From SZUA-22 sp963751695 (GTDB taxonomy: Bacteria; Bacteroidota; Ignavibacteria; Ignavibacteriales; Melioribacteraceae): a stretch of 64,000 nt of DNA. The notes beneath the pieces were generated by a model. That model ran no database searches, was not told where the DNA came from, and was given only the letters and a program-made list of their open reading frames with translations. The stretch covers positions 62,001 to 126,000 of the forward strand of contig CAVVVP010000005.1 in assembly GCA_963751695.1 (NCBI GenBank), read 5' to 3'. The stretch's first letter is position 1. Every line of letters begins with the position of its first letter. Both the position numbers and the translations under genes were made by a program. Of this stretch, positions 52,515-62,108 are shown one piece after another.

Positions 52515-54428
52515 CTATTCATTTTCCACAAATGTTGATATACTCATTGGTTCCAGAGTAATTGTAAAATTGCCGCCTGTTATTGAAAAGTCTTCACCTT
52601 TTTCACAATTTTTTATTTCGCTCGTTGTATAGGGTGTAAAAATTGATGATGATGAACCGTTGTCTAGTCTAAATGCCAAATCTACTGGATCAGTGCCATT
52701 GTTAACGGCTACAATAACAACTTTGGATGTTATCGGATCTTTATATGCAGTAACATCTGCGCTAGCATTGATTGGTGTAATTTTGCTTTCAACTCGATAA
52801 TAGCCAGGATGAATAAATTTAGAAAACTGAGATAATACAAAACCTTTCTTCGTAACTTCACCTTTATCCGGATACCTTTCTCTGGGATCTTCAGGATCTG
52901 TTGCTGTTTCTCCATCACCTATCGGTCCATAGTACCTTATCATTGTCCACCAAACATAAGCGTTCATATCAGCTTGCATCACATCAGTGATGTTTTGTGC
53001 AAATTCAATAGCCCATCCCAAGTTATTTCCAGAATTATTTTCACCCATCAAGTATTCAGTCATCCATACTTCTTTCCCCTTTTCTTCAGCAAGGGGATAC
53101 TTTGCAAGTCCACCACCATAAATATGTCCGATTATTACATCTGTATTTTCTGTTGCGACAGAATCATTAAGAATGGGATCTGACATATTCTTTCTGAATT
53201 GAAATGACTCTGGCGACATTACTAACGCACCTTCTATGACATGAGCAAAATCTCTCATAAATCTTAACATATCTTCCGGATCCCACCAGGTCCAGTCTTC
53301 TGAAATATCTGGTTCATTCTGAATCGATACTCCATAAATTGGTACTCCGTTATCACTCATATATTTTATATAGGAATTTAGATGATCTGCATAATCATCA
53401 TACATGTCCTGCTTTATCTTATTTCTATTGCCAACTCTTTCAATCATATTCGATGGTGCATACCATGGTGCAGCTATTATTTTTGCCCCCATTTCGTATG
53501 CTTTTTTTGCTGAGGGAATCCACTTACTCCAATTACTGGTATTTGGATCGAGAGTCAATCGCAAAATATTTAATCCTATTTCACCCTCACCTGTTCCAAA
53601 GGCAGATTGAATTTCAGATTCTGTTGCAACAGGTCGATACCAAGGTGTTGCCGCTCCATAACCTCTAATTATCTGATGTGTACTGTCAAAATCAACCAGA
53701 GCTGTTGTTAAACTTGAAACACTAAAATTTATAGTGGTATCATTTACAATTGCTACACTCCCATATTCCTCTTCAACAATTAATGGTAGGGTATTTTCGG
53801 TATTCTGAACAAGGATTGTAAAATTGATTCCAAGTACTTCAGTTTTAGAACTTTTTGAAAATCCTTCTTTTTTTAATGAAGCCGATGACCCAGAATATGA
53901 TAAAGAATTTAATCCATTAGAATTAAAAACCATCTTTTTAACATGTGCATGCCCATTAACAGTAAAGCTATAAAAATAGATTCCATTAGCTACTTTATTT
54001 CCAATACTGTTTCTACCGTCCCACAATAAATTATGAATACCAATTGATCTATTACCAACATCAAATTTTCTTACTGACCTGCCCAAAATATCATATATGG
54101 TTACATGAATATCTGATTCCTTTTCTACGTTATAAGGAATTGAAGTAGAGTTAGCAAAAGGATTTGGATAATTCTGACCGAGCTTGAAAGCAGTAGGAAT
54201 ATTATTATCAGTTCCTTTTACAGAAGTAACTAATCCAATTTGATATTCGCCTCTATTGTCTGTCGTTGCAGAGTACTGCAAACTTGTATCTGAGTTATCA
54301 ATAAATGTAACTAATACCTCAGCAACAGGAAATCTATTAGAAGTTACTTTTCCGCTAACTGAAACTGTCTGAGCTTGTAAGGAAATACACAAGAATATAA
54401 ATAATATTATTAATTTGTAAAGCTTCAT
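52515..54428 (-). CDS. GH30 glucuronoxylanase-like enzyme with internal sorting-tail-like domain
   Basis: A 637-residue exported protein. Signal peptide 1-20; a carboxypeptidase-regulatory-like strand domain (about 20-70); then, unusually near the N-terminus, a domain resembling the type IX/FlgD-like tail (about 78-170: LGQNYPNPFANSTSIPYNV, LLWDGRNSIGNKVANGIYFY, KKMVFN). The GH30 barrel follows (about 240-540) with acid/base Glu in YGVSIQNEPDISEDW and nucleophile in VWMTEYLMGENN, and a C-terminal beta domain. The short loops and absence of a longer TIM insert suit subfamily 8 glucuronoxylanases, which cut next to methylglucuronate branches. The C-terminus lacks a sorting tail, so its export route is unclear. 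Confidence 0.88.
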   Translation of the reverse strand: MKLYKLIILFIFLCISLQAQTVSVSGKVTSNRFPVAEVLVTFIDNSDTSLQYSATTDNRGEYQIGLVTSVKGTDNNIPTAFKLGQNYPNPFANSTSIPYNVEKESDIHVTIYDILGRSVRKFDVGNRSIGIHNLLWDGRNSIGNKVANGIYFYSFTVNGHAHVKKMVFNSNGLNSLSYSGSSASLKKEGFSKSSKTEVLGINFTILVQNTENTLPLIVEEEYGSVAIVNDTTINFSVSSLTTALVDFDSTHQIIRGYGAATPWYRPVATESEIQSAFGTGEGEIGLNILRLTLDPNTSNWSKWIPSAKKAYEMGAKIIAAPWYAPSNMIERVGNRNKIKQDMYDDYADHLNSYIKYMSDNGVPIYGVSIQNEPDISEDWTWWDPEDMLRFMRDFAHVIEGALVMSPESFQFRKNMSDPILNDSVATENTDVIIGHIYGGGLAKYPLAEEKGKEVWMTEYLMGENNSGNNLGWAIEFAQNITDVMQADMNAYVWWTMIRYYGPIGDGETATDPEDPRERYPDKGEVTKKGFVLSQFSKFIHPGYYRVESKITPINASADVTAYKDPITSKVVIVAVNNGTDPVDLAFRLDNGSSSSIFTPYTTSEIKNCEKGEDFSITGGNFTITLEPMSISTFVENE

Positions 54429-54456
54429 TTAAACACTCCATAAAAAAACAGCAAAT

Positions 54457-56118
54457 TTATTTGTAATTGTATAATTCAAATCTTTGTATAAAATACCCAT
54501 CACTTCTTAGAATCCGGATATGCCTGCCTTGATGGGTTTGATCACCATTTAAATGTCTAATTACTTTCCATTCATCATTTTGAAATTTCCCTTGCTCTGA
54601 TTTTAAAATTCCAACAATTTTTTCTGGATCTTTTAAATTTTTAAAAGTAATAACTACACCGGAGCCTGCTAAAAAAAACTCACTATTCCCAGTCTGAACA
54701 ATTATTGCACCTACCATGTTCCATTCTTCATTCTTAGATTCTGCTTCATATCCTAGAGTATAACTATGTTTTACTGTGAATTCATAATTCCCGAGAGTCA
54801 AAATAGTTTCTTGAATCTCTTTGCTTAAAAGAACTCCATCAATTCTACTCTTCCCTTGATTAGATGCAATTATGGGTGTTATTTGGTCAATTAAGTTATA
54901 TATTTTCCCCAATGGCTCATCTTCATAATTTTCTTTGTTTTCAATAGAAAATGGTGAGAATCCTATTGCTTCGTAATGGCCAAAAGCAAATGCTGCTTTT
55001 GCCGCAACAGTATTATCAAATCGATGCTCTGGAACAAATAAAGGATCTCCTTGCCGTGTATAGAGGTCGCACCAATGCTCAAAATCTGGATTATAAAAAT
55101 CTGGAGATAGAAAATCTATAGATGGTGCAGCAGCTTTCCATACATCCATTACGTGAGGTAATGGACCAGCACTCGGGTATTCGCCAGGTAATCTACCTGG
55201 CCTATTCAATGCAGCATTAACATACATAGGCAACGGATAAGCATCCTTCCCAGCTTTAGTAATTTCGTTAGTGAATTTTGAAAAATACCAGGCCATAAAT
55301 ATTTCATCAGTGTAAACACTTTTTCCAAAAATATCTTCCCAATTTCCAGATTCTTTAAAACCATTCTTTTCCCATATTGTTTTAAATTCTGGGACCAAGG
55401 TTTCTTTGTGTTTCTTTAAATATTCGATTAATTCATTAGGTACATCTTCATTAAATTTTTTATTCGCTAATGGATGATAATCTCTTGCGGTTGGTAGCAT
55501 TCCAATTTCATTTTCTGGCTGAACCATTATAACCGTATTTTCAGTCTCATCAATTTCTTTTATATGTTTCATTAATGCTTTGAATGCATTTAAATCAGCT
55601 TGTAAGTTTTCTTCACTGAATGGCGTTAATATTTCATGACTCCTGTCTTTATCATCTTTAACTCTGGGAAATCGCTCCTGATTTGTCTTTATCCATGATG
55701 GTGCATGACTAGACATACTATTTTTCCATGAACCAAACCATAGCAGAACCAGCTTCAATTCATTTTTACGTGCCTCTTTTATCAATTCATCAAATAACAC
55801 AAAATCATATTTTCCTTCATTTGGTTCAATCAGTTCCCAGTAAACTGGTGCTAGAACTGTATTTAAGTTCATCGCTTTCAACTTTGGCCAGAATGAACTC
55901 ATGTATTCAGTGCTTGTAAAAGAAGAATTTCCAAGTTCGCCACCAAGTATTAAGAATAGTTCTCCTTGAACTATTAGTCTAGTTGTATTGCCAACCTTTT
56001 CTAAATGTGGGATTTGATTATCATTAGAATTTTGTGACTTCTTCTGATCATCTATTTTAGAACAGCTTACAAGAATTATAACAATAAAAAAATAAAATAA
56101 TCTTTTGATTTTATTCAT
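54457..56118 (-). CDS. GH35-like glycoside hydrolase (DUF5597), lipoprotein
   Basis: A 553-residue enzyme; the ATG at 56,118 has AAGGTAAGG upstream and leads into a lipoprotein signal (FIVIILVSCSK). A GH35-type barrel follows: LILGGELGNSS, LNTVLAPVYWELIEPNEGKYDF, KLVLLWFGSWKN, the acid/base Glu in MVQPENEIGML near residue 205, and a likely nucleophile in LFVPEHRFDN near 360, then the DUF5597 C-terminal domain. GH35 enzymes are beta-galactosidases, but DUF5597 members occur widely in xylan loci and may act on other beta-linked sugars such as xylose or galactose caps. It lies between the GH30 and GH10 genes. Confidence 0.84.
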   Translation of the reverse strand: MNKIKRLFYFFIVIILVSCSKIDDQKKSQNSNDNQIPHLEKVGNTTRLIVQGELFLILGGELGNSSFTSTEYMSSFWPKLKAMNLNTVLAPVYWELIEPNEGKYDFVLFDELIKEARKNELKLVLLWFGSWKNSMSSHAPSWIKTNQERFPRVKDDKDRSHEILTPFSEENLQADLNAFKALMKHIKEIDETENTVIMVQPENEIGMLPTARDYHPLANKKFNEDVPNELIEYLKKHKETLVPEFKTIWEKNGFKESGNWEDIFGKSVYTDEIFMAWYFSKFTNEITKAGKDAYPLPMYVNAALNRPGRLPGEYPSAGPLPHVMDVWKAAAPSIDFLSPDFYNPDFEHWCDLYTRQGDPLFVPEHRFDNTVAAKAAFAFGHYEAIGFSPFSIENKENYEDEPLGKIYNLIDQITPIIASNQGKSRIDGVLLSKEIQETILTLGNYEFTVKHSYTLGYEAESKNEEWNMVGAIIVQTGNSEFFLAGSGVVITFKNLKDPEKIVGILKSEQGKFQNDEWKVIRHLNGDQTHQGRHIRILRSDGYFIQRFELYNYK

Positions 56119-56173
56119 AACCTTACCTTCATTAATTATGTTAATGATATATATGAGAACTGAAATTGTCACA

Positions 56174-57787
56174 TCATTTTAATACTACAAATTTTCTTGT
56201 CTTCATAAATCCATTTGCTTTCATTTGATAGTAGTACACTCCAGACGGCAAATTAGTACCATCATACATAATTTTATGCTTGCCTGGTTTATAATAATTA
56301 CTGATAACCTCATCAACCATCCTGCCTATTTGATCGTAAACTGCTATGTAAACTTCACTCTCTTTAAATAGTATAAATTCTATTGTGGTAGTTGGGTTAA
56401 ATGGATTTGGATAATTTTGATAAAGTTTTATTTCATCCGGTATTAAAATATTATCTTGTACACTCACAGGTGTACCAGTTGTAAAGTAACTAAAACTAGA
56501 GTAATCACTAGACCCAAATTCATTAGATGCATTAACCTTCCAGTAATACCTAGTATTTGATACAAGTGAATCAGCCGTAAATGAAGTATCGGTAATTATA
56601 GTATCAATTTCTAATGGAGAAAAACTTCTATAGCGAGATACTTGCAGACTATAGCTTTCAGCAAAATTAGATTCACTCCATATAAATTTAGGTGTTAGTA
56701 ATGTAGTATCGTTAATACTTGGAGAGATCAACTCGGGAGTGAATGGCATTTTAATAAAATTCCTTAACCAAGTTAGTGCTGGTCTTTCTGTTCGATCTTG
56801 GTAGAGGATGTAAGTATCAGGATGAGCATTCCAAACATCACCTTCGATGTAACCCCAAAAAGTAATTCCCTTTACATAAGGGCTTGTCCAAAATATCGAG
56901 AAATAAATTTGATATTGCTCTAGTTGATCTTGATCATTTGGTTCGTCGATATCAAACTCTGTGATGTAGATCGGTATACTTGTTTCACCAAGTCTATTCA
57001 GATTTGATTTAATTGTATTGATATTATATTTATATGAATTGTCCGGATCTGAGACGGCACTTCTAAATTCAAAATAATGCCCTTGTATCCCAATTCCATC
57101 AATTAAATTTCTATTTTTAAGTAGTTCAATTATTTCAATGTAATCATCTGTAACTTCATTATCATGCAACACATTGTACTCGTTCAAAATCAATATAGAT
57201 GAGTCGGGCATATACTGTCTTGCCAATTCGAATGATGTTATTATCCAATCCCAACCAGTTTCACCATTTCCTCCAAGTGCATTTTTATAAGATGGTTGAG
57301 AATGAAAAGGTTCGTTTACAACATCCACTAAATCCATTTTAGGATAACGTGTACCTATTTGTTCCATCCAATTTTCAACAGCTTCCCTCTGTTCGGAAGA
57401 ATCAAGTGAACCGATCCATCCAGGTTGTTGACTACCCCAAACTAAAACATGTTCCTTAAATAAAATATTTCTGCTCTGACAGAAGTTGTAAATTTGATCC
57501 AAATACGTCCAATTATACTGTCCTTGAACAGGTTCAACAGAACCCCACTTCCCAGCATTTCCAGGTGTCATTTGATTCCAATAATCTTCGAAATATCTAT
57601 ATATCTCATACCCTGTAGAACCACCTAGAAATTTATCTTGGTTTTCTGTTAAAGGTTGTGCAAATAAACTATTAGTAATTAATAACAGGAGACTGATTGG
57701 TATATTCAATCGAAATATTTTAAAATACTTAGAGATTTTATTCTCATATTTTTTACTCAAGAATCTTTGTCTGATAATCGTAACCAT
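56174..57787 (-). CDS. Secreted GH10 xylanase with Fn3-like module and sorting tail
   Basis: A 537-residue protein. The N-terminus is long and basic before the hydrophobic core (IPISLLLLITNSLFAQ), so the true start may be later, though no better ATG is present. The GH10 barrel spans about 50-345: YWNQMTPGNAGKWGSVEP, EHVLVWGSQQPGWIG, acid/base Glu in VDVVNEPFHSQPSY, LILNEYNVLHD, GIQGHYFEF and nucleophile Glu in IYITEFDIDEPND. A fibronectin III-like module (about 350-440) and the sorting tail follow. It closely resembles the second barrel of the tandem GH10 protein, including the same accessory order, so the two probably share an origin. Confidence 0.93.
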   Translation of the reverse strand: MVTIIRQRFLSKKYENKISKYFKIFRLNIPISLLLLITNSLFAQPLTENQDKFLGGSTGYEIYRYFEDYWNQMTPGNAGKWGSVEPVQGQYNWTYLDQIYNFCQSRNILFKEHVLVWGSQQPGWIGSLDSSEQREAVENWMEQIGTRYPKMDLVDVVNEPFHSQPSYKNALGGNGETGWDWIITSFELARQYMPDSSILILNEYNVLHDNEVTDDYIEIIELLKNRNLIDGIGIQGHYFEFRSAVSDPDNSYKYNINTIKSNLNRLGETSIPIYITEFDIDEPNDQDQLEQYQIYFSIFWTSPYVKGITFWGYIEGDVWNAHPDTYILYQDRTERPALTWLRNFIKMPFTPELISPSINDTTLLTPKFIWSESNFAESYSLQVSRYRSFSPLEIDTIITDTSFTADSLVSNTRYYWKVNASNEFGSSDYSSFSYFTTGTPVSVQDNILIPDEIKLYQNYPNPFNPTTTIEFILFKESEVYIAVYDQIGRMVDEVISNYYKPGKHKIMYDGTNLPSGVYYYQMKANGFMKTRKFVVLK

Positions 57788-57799
57788 ATACTATATTAT

Positions 57800-57907
57800 G
57801 AAGATGACCGTTCACCAAAATAGGAGGTACATATTTGTTAGGTGACGGTCATCTCGAAGAACTCTGACGAGTTTCGGAAATTTTAAGTGGACTCCTAAAA
57901 GTCCACT
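57800..57907. terminator. Two hairpins between the repeat-protein and GH10 genes
   Basis: AAGTGGAC at 57,884 pairs with GTCCACTT at 57,900, right after the repeat-protein stop on the minus strand, and is a good terminator. A longer stem (AGATGACCGT from 57,801 with its complement ending at 57,853) lies further on, before the GH10 start, and may be a second terminator or a leader structure. Confidence 0.55.
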
Positions 57908-57914
57908 TATTTAA

Positions 57915-60900
57915 TTATTTCAACAGTACTAATTTCTTAGTGCTAACGAAATCACCTGCTTTCAAAGTATAGAAATATATACCTGAAGCTAAGTTTGCTG
58001 CACTGAAATTAACCTTATGATATCCAGCATTAAATTGATTATTTATTAGAGTAGTAACTTCACTACCAAGAATATCATAGACCACTAATTTCACATTACT
58101 ATTTTTAGGTAATGCAAATTCAATGGTTGTTGATGGGTTGAATGGATTAGGATAATTTTGACCTAATTCATACGAAGTAGGAATTACAGAACTTATTTCA
58201 TCTACATCAGTTTCTATTATTTTATCAGTAATTGTAGCTTGAACATCGGATAAATGCATAGATGTTGCTGTACCTCCATCTGTAATACCAACTACTAAAC
58301 TATTGAATGATGCAACTGGTTCATTATCAATTGAAAAACCTTCCATGTAATATGAACCGTCACTTTTCTTCAATGTCCAAATTATGTGGGATGTACCATC
58401 ACTCTTAGGCGCTACACAAATTTCAAATTTGTATGAACCTGCGCCTCCTGTTGTTTGTAACGGAGCAAGATCACCAAGAGCAAGACCACTTGCATAATCG
58501 GACCACACTCCATCAGTTATTTTACCCCAGAATCCGGTTCCTGTTCCCCAAGGGACACTACCATTAGTTCCTTCTTGAGGTATAAGTAAATAACCACTAT
58601 TGTTATCATCTGTGCCTGTCCAAACATTACTTGAATCTAATGTCGAATCGACAGCAATACTTCCTGCATCACCATTAAATAATCCAAATTGTAAACTGGC
58701 AGAACCTTCAAATCCACCATTATCAAGGATAATATTACCCTCTAATACAAATACATCTACATCTGCTTCTGGATTAATGGTACCTAATTCACCTCGTACA
58801 ACGGCCGATCCTACTGGAGCTGCTGAACCTATAAAATCTACATTTCCGGTAAATTCACCAGGTTTAAGAGACCAACCACCATGATTACCACCATAAATTC
58901 CCCAAGTATCAACATAGAAATCTTCCCAAGGAGCTTTTGGTATCTCAATCGGATCACCTTTATCTACTTGCATCGCAATTACATTAAACTCTGTAAAGTC
59001 AACATCATTGATACCGAATATTATGCTGTTGAATTTCTTGCTTGTAGCTGTATCAATAACTGTTCCGCCAAACCAGTACCCATTATTCTCTTCTATCATG
59101 TACCAGCTGATTTGGTTGGTAATATCATCTATTGATATTACTGAAATAGCGAAATCATATGTGCCTGCTATCATTTCTGCATTTCGTGGTTGTTGATTTA
59201 CTGCAGCAATTGGGCCACCGTTATTACTCCAAGTACTTGCCCAGTTGCCGTTATCTATTGTCCACACCGTACCAGAACCTCCGGCGCCATTCGACATTGT
59301 ACCAGATCCGGTTCTTGGATGGAAACCGTATCCGAAATGGTTCCCTTGATGTGACCAAGTAGCTGAGTCTGTCAATGCATTAACCAATGTTGAATTACTA
59401 TCCTGATATGTTAATGCATACCTTAATGGAGTGTAGGCAGTTCCTGCACCAGCACCGACTATCTCTATCTGGCCTTCTACTATTAGTGCTTTTTCTGTGG
59501 TGACTTCTAAATCCTGTCCGAATCCGCCTTGTAAACCTCTCCATCCACTTAGTGCTTCACCTGCCATTGAGGCATCGCCTACTAGGGTTGTACTGTCATT
59601 CAATATAGGCCAATTCGTATTATATTCTGCTGATAAGCCCCATTGATCAACATAATAGGCTTCCCATGGTGCTTCTGGTACTACTATTGGATCACCTTTA
59701 TCTACTTGCATCGCAATTACATTAAACTCTGTAAAGTCAACATCATTGATACCGAATATTATGCTGTTGAATTTCTTGCTTGTAGCTGTATCAATTGCTG
59801 TTCCGCCAAACCAGTATCCATTATTCTCTTCTATCATGTACCAGCTTACTTCATTGGTAGTATCATCTATTGATATTACTGAAATAGCGAAATCATATGT
59901 GCCTGCTATCATTTCTGCATTTCGTGGTTGTTGATTTACTGCAGCAATTGGGCCACCGTTATTACTCCAAGTACTTGCCCAGTTGCCGTTATCTATTGTC
60001 CACACCGTACCAGAACCTCCGGCGCCATTCGACATTGTACCAGATCCGGTTCTTGGATGGAAACCGTATCCGAAATGGTTCCCTTGATGTGACCAAGTAG
60101 CTGAGTCTGTCAATGCATTAACCAATGTTGAATTACTATCCTGATATGTTAATGCATACCTTAATGGAGTGTAGGCAGTTCCTGCACCAGCACCGACTAT
60201 CTCTATCTGGCCTTCTACTATTAGTGCTTTTTCTGTGGTGACTTCTAAATCCTGTCCGAATCCGCCTTGTAAACCTCTCCATCCACTTAGTGCTTCACCT
60301 GCCATTGAGGCATCGCCTACTAGGGTTGTACTGTCATTCAATATAGGCCAATTCGTATTATATTCTGCTGATAAGCCCCATTGATCAACATAATAGGCTT
60401 CCCATGGTGCTTCTGGTACTACTATTGGATCACCTTTATCTACTTGCATCGCAATTACATTAAACTCTGTAAAGTCAACATCATTGATACCGAATATTAT
60501 GCTGTTGAATTTCTTGCTTGTAGCTGTATCAATTGCTGTTCCGCCAAACCAGTATCCATTATTCTCTTCTATCATGTACCAGCTTACTTCATTGGTAGTA
60601 TCATCTATTGATATTACTGAAATAGCGAAATCATATGTGCCTGCTATCATTTCTGCATTTCGTGGTTGTTGATTTACTGCAGCAATTGGGCCACCGTTAT
60701 TACTCCAAGTACTTGCCCAGTTGCCGTTATCTATTGTCCACACCGTACCAGAACCTCCGGCGCCATTCGACATTGTACCAGATCCGGTTCTTGGATGGAA
60801 ACCGTATCCGAAATGGTTCCCTTGATGTGACCAAGTAGCTGAGTCTGTCAATGCATTAACCAATGTTGAATTACTATCCTGATATGTTAATGCATACCTT

Positions 60901-61946
60901 AATGGAGTGTAGGCAGTTCCTGCACCAGCACCGACTATCTCTATCTGGCCTTCTACTATTAGTGCTTTTTCTGTGGTGACTTCTAAATCCTGTCCGAATC
61001 CGCCTTGTAAACCTCTCCATCCACTTAGTGCTTCACCTGCCATTGAGGCATCGCCTACTAGGGTTGTACTGTCATTCAATATAGGCCAATTCGTATTATA
61101 TTCTGCTGATAAGCCCCATTGATCAACATAATAGGCTTCCCATGGTGCTTCTGGTACTACTATTGGTGTACCTAATTCTACTGTTGCACCAATTATATTA
61201 AACTCTGTAAAATCAACATCATTAATACCGAATATTATGCTGTTGAATTTCTTGCTTGTAGCTGTATCAATTGCTGTTCCGCCAAACCAGTATCCATTAT
61301 TCTCTTCTATCATGTACCAGCTTACTTCATTGGTAGTATCATCTATTGATATTACTGAAATAGCGAAATCATATGTGCCTGCTATCATTTCTGCATTTCG
61401 TGGTTGTTGATTTACTGCAGCTATTGGGCCACCGTTATTGCTCCAAGTACTTGCCCAGTTGCCGTTATCTATTGTCCACACCGTACCAGAACCTCCGGCG
61501 CCATTCGACATTGTACCAGATCCGGTTCTTGGATGGAAACCGTATCCGAAATGGTTCCCTTGATGTGACCAAGTAGCTGAGTCTGTCAATGCATTTACCA
61601 ATGTCGTATTACTATCCTGATATGTTAATGCATACCTTAATGGTGTGTAGGCAGTTCCTGCACCAGCACCGACTATTTGAATTTTCCCTTTTACTACTAT
61701 TGCATCTGCGCCAGTAATACTCAATTCTCCGAATCCACCTTGTAAGCCTCTCCAAGCACTTACTACTTCGCCTGCCATTGAGGCGTCTCCCGCAGGAGTT
61801 GTAGCATCATTCAATATTGGCCAGACTGTATTATATTCTGCTGATAAGCCCCACTGATCAATAGGGGTTTGTGCTTTAATTGTAACGCCACCCATGATAA
61901 TCAGTGATGCTATAACCAAATATGAAATATTGTTTAGATTTTTCAT
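57915..61946 (-). CDS. Very large secreted protein with four 246-residue repeats and sorting tail
   Basis: A 1343-residue exported protein (signal peptide to about 26; GAGGAGG before the ATG). Four tandem modules of 246 residues follow, each starting DQWGLSAEYNTNWPILND and containing GAGAGTAYTPLRYALTYQDSN, a Gly-Trp rich core (HFGYGFHPRTGSGTM, WTIDNGNWASTW) and NGYWFGGTAIDTATSKKFNSIIFGINDVDFTEFN. A fifth, divergent module (VDTWGIYGGNHGGW) of about 230 residues and the sorting tail end it. The modules look like all-beta jelly rolls rich in exposed Trp/Tyr, as in carbohydrate-binding modules, but I recognise no family. Its place in the xylan locus suggests a surface polysaccharide-binding scaffold; that is inference. 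Confidence 0.85.
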   Translation of the reverse strand: MKNLNNISYLVIASLIIMGGVTIKAQTPIDQWGLSAEYNTVWPILNDATTPAGDASMAGEVVSAWRGLQGGFGELSITGADAIVVKGKIQIVGAGAGTAYTPLRYALTYQDSNTTLVNALTDSATWSHQGNHFGYGFHPRTGSGTMSNGAGGSGTVWTIDNGNWASTWSNNGGPIAAVNQQPRNAEMIAGTYDFAISVISIDDTTNEVSWYMIEENNGYWFGGTAIDTATSKKFNSIIFGINDVDFTEFNIIGATVELGTPIVVPEAPWEAYYVDQWGLSAEYNTNWPILNDSTTLVGDASMAGEALSGWRGLQGGFGQDLEVTTEKALIVEGQIEIVGAGAGTAYTPLRYALTYQDSNSTLVNALTDSATWSHQGNHFGYGFHPRTGSGTMSNGAGGSGTVWTIDNGNWASTWSNNGGPIAAVNQQPRNAEMIAGTYDFAISVISIDDTTNEVSWYMIEENNGYWFGGTAIDTATSKKFNSIIFGINDVDFTEFNVIAMQVDKGDPIVVPEAPWEAYYVDQWGLSAEYNTNWPILNDSTTLVGDASMAGEALSGWRGLQGGFGQDLEVTTEKALIVEGQIEIVGAGAGTAYTPLRYALTYQDSNSTLVNALTDSATWSHQGNHFGYGFHPRTGSGTMSNGAGGSGTVWTIDNGNWASTWSNNGGPIAAVNQQPRNAEMIAGTYDFAISVISIDDTTNEVSWYMIEENNGYWFGGTAIDTATSKKFNSIIFGINDVDFTEFNVIAMQVDKGDPIVVPEAPWEAYYVDQWGLSAEYNTNWPILNDSTTLVGDASMAGEALSGWRGLQGGFGQDLEVTTEKALIVEGQIEIVGAGAGTAYTPLRYALTYQDSNSTLVNALTDSATWSHQGNHFGYGFHPRTGSGTMSNGAGGSGTVWTIDNGNWASTWSNNGGPIAAVNQQPRNAEMIAGTYDFAISVISIDDITNQISWYMIEENNGYWFGGTVIDTATSKKFNSIIFGINDVDFTEFNVIAMQVDKGDPIEIPKAPWEDFYVDTWGIYGGNHGGWSLKPGEFTGNVDFIGSAAPVGSAVVRGELGTINPEADVDVFVLEGNIILDNGGFEGSASLQFGLFNGDAGSIAVDSTLDSSNVWTGTDDNNSGYLLIPQEGTNGSVPWGTGTGFWGKITDGVWSDYASGLALGDLAPLQTTGGAGSYKFEICVAPKSDGTSHIIWTLKKSDGSYYMEGFSIDNEPVASFNSLVVGITDGGTATSMHLSDVQATITDKIIETDVDEISSVIPTSYELGQNYPNPFNPSTTIEFALPKNSNVKLVVYDILGSEVTTLINNQFNAGYHKVNFSAANLASGIYFYTLKAGDFVSTKKLVLLK
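58903..61853 (-). repeat. Four direct DNA repeats of 738 bp
   Basis: Units begin near 61,853, 61,115, 60,377 and 59,639 (minus strand) at an exact 738-bp spacing. The middle units look identical base for base; the first and last differ at scattered positions near their outer ends. Such identity implies recent duplication or gene conversion, and the true copy number may differ if the assembler collapsed or expanded the array. Confidence 0.9.
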
Positions 61947-62047
61947 TTTCCTCCTCTTACGTAATTGTGAATGAATTTTATTTTTGATTCCAAGGTTTCT
62001 AAAGTTGCCAAAACACCTCCTTTTGAATAGTTATTTGCAGTTTAATT

Positions 62048-62095
62048 AGCCAATCTCCAGACGATAATAATTATTCCCATTACTAGAGATTGGCT
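62048..62095 (-). terminator. Hairpin terminator after the beta-helix gene
   Basis: AGCCAATCTC pairs with GAGATTGGCT (10 bp) across a 28-nt loop. It separates the beta-helix gene from the repeat-protein gene. Confidence 0.5.
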
Positions 62096-62108
62096 GGATC
62101 TACAAATA

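Noticed and set aside
59159..61576. Identical plus-strand open frames recurring every 738 bp
   Set aside because: They are complement frames of the repeated modules on the minus strand, not separate genes.
58903..61853. CRISPR or satellite array
   Set aside because: The 738-bp units form one continuous protein-coding frame without spacers; they are protein repeats.
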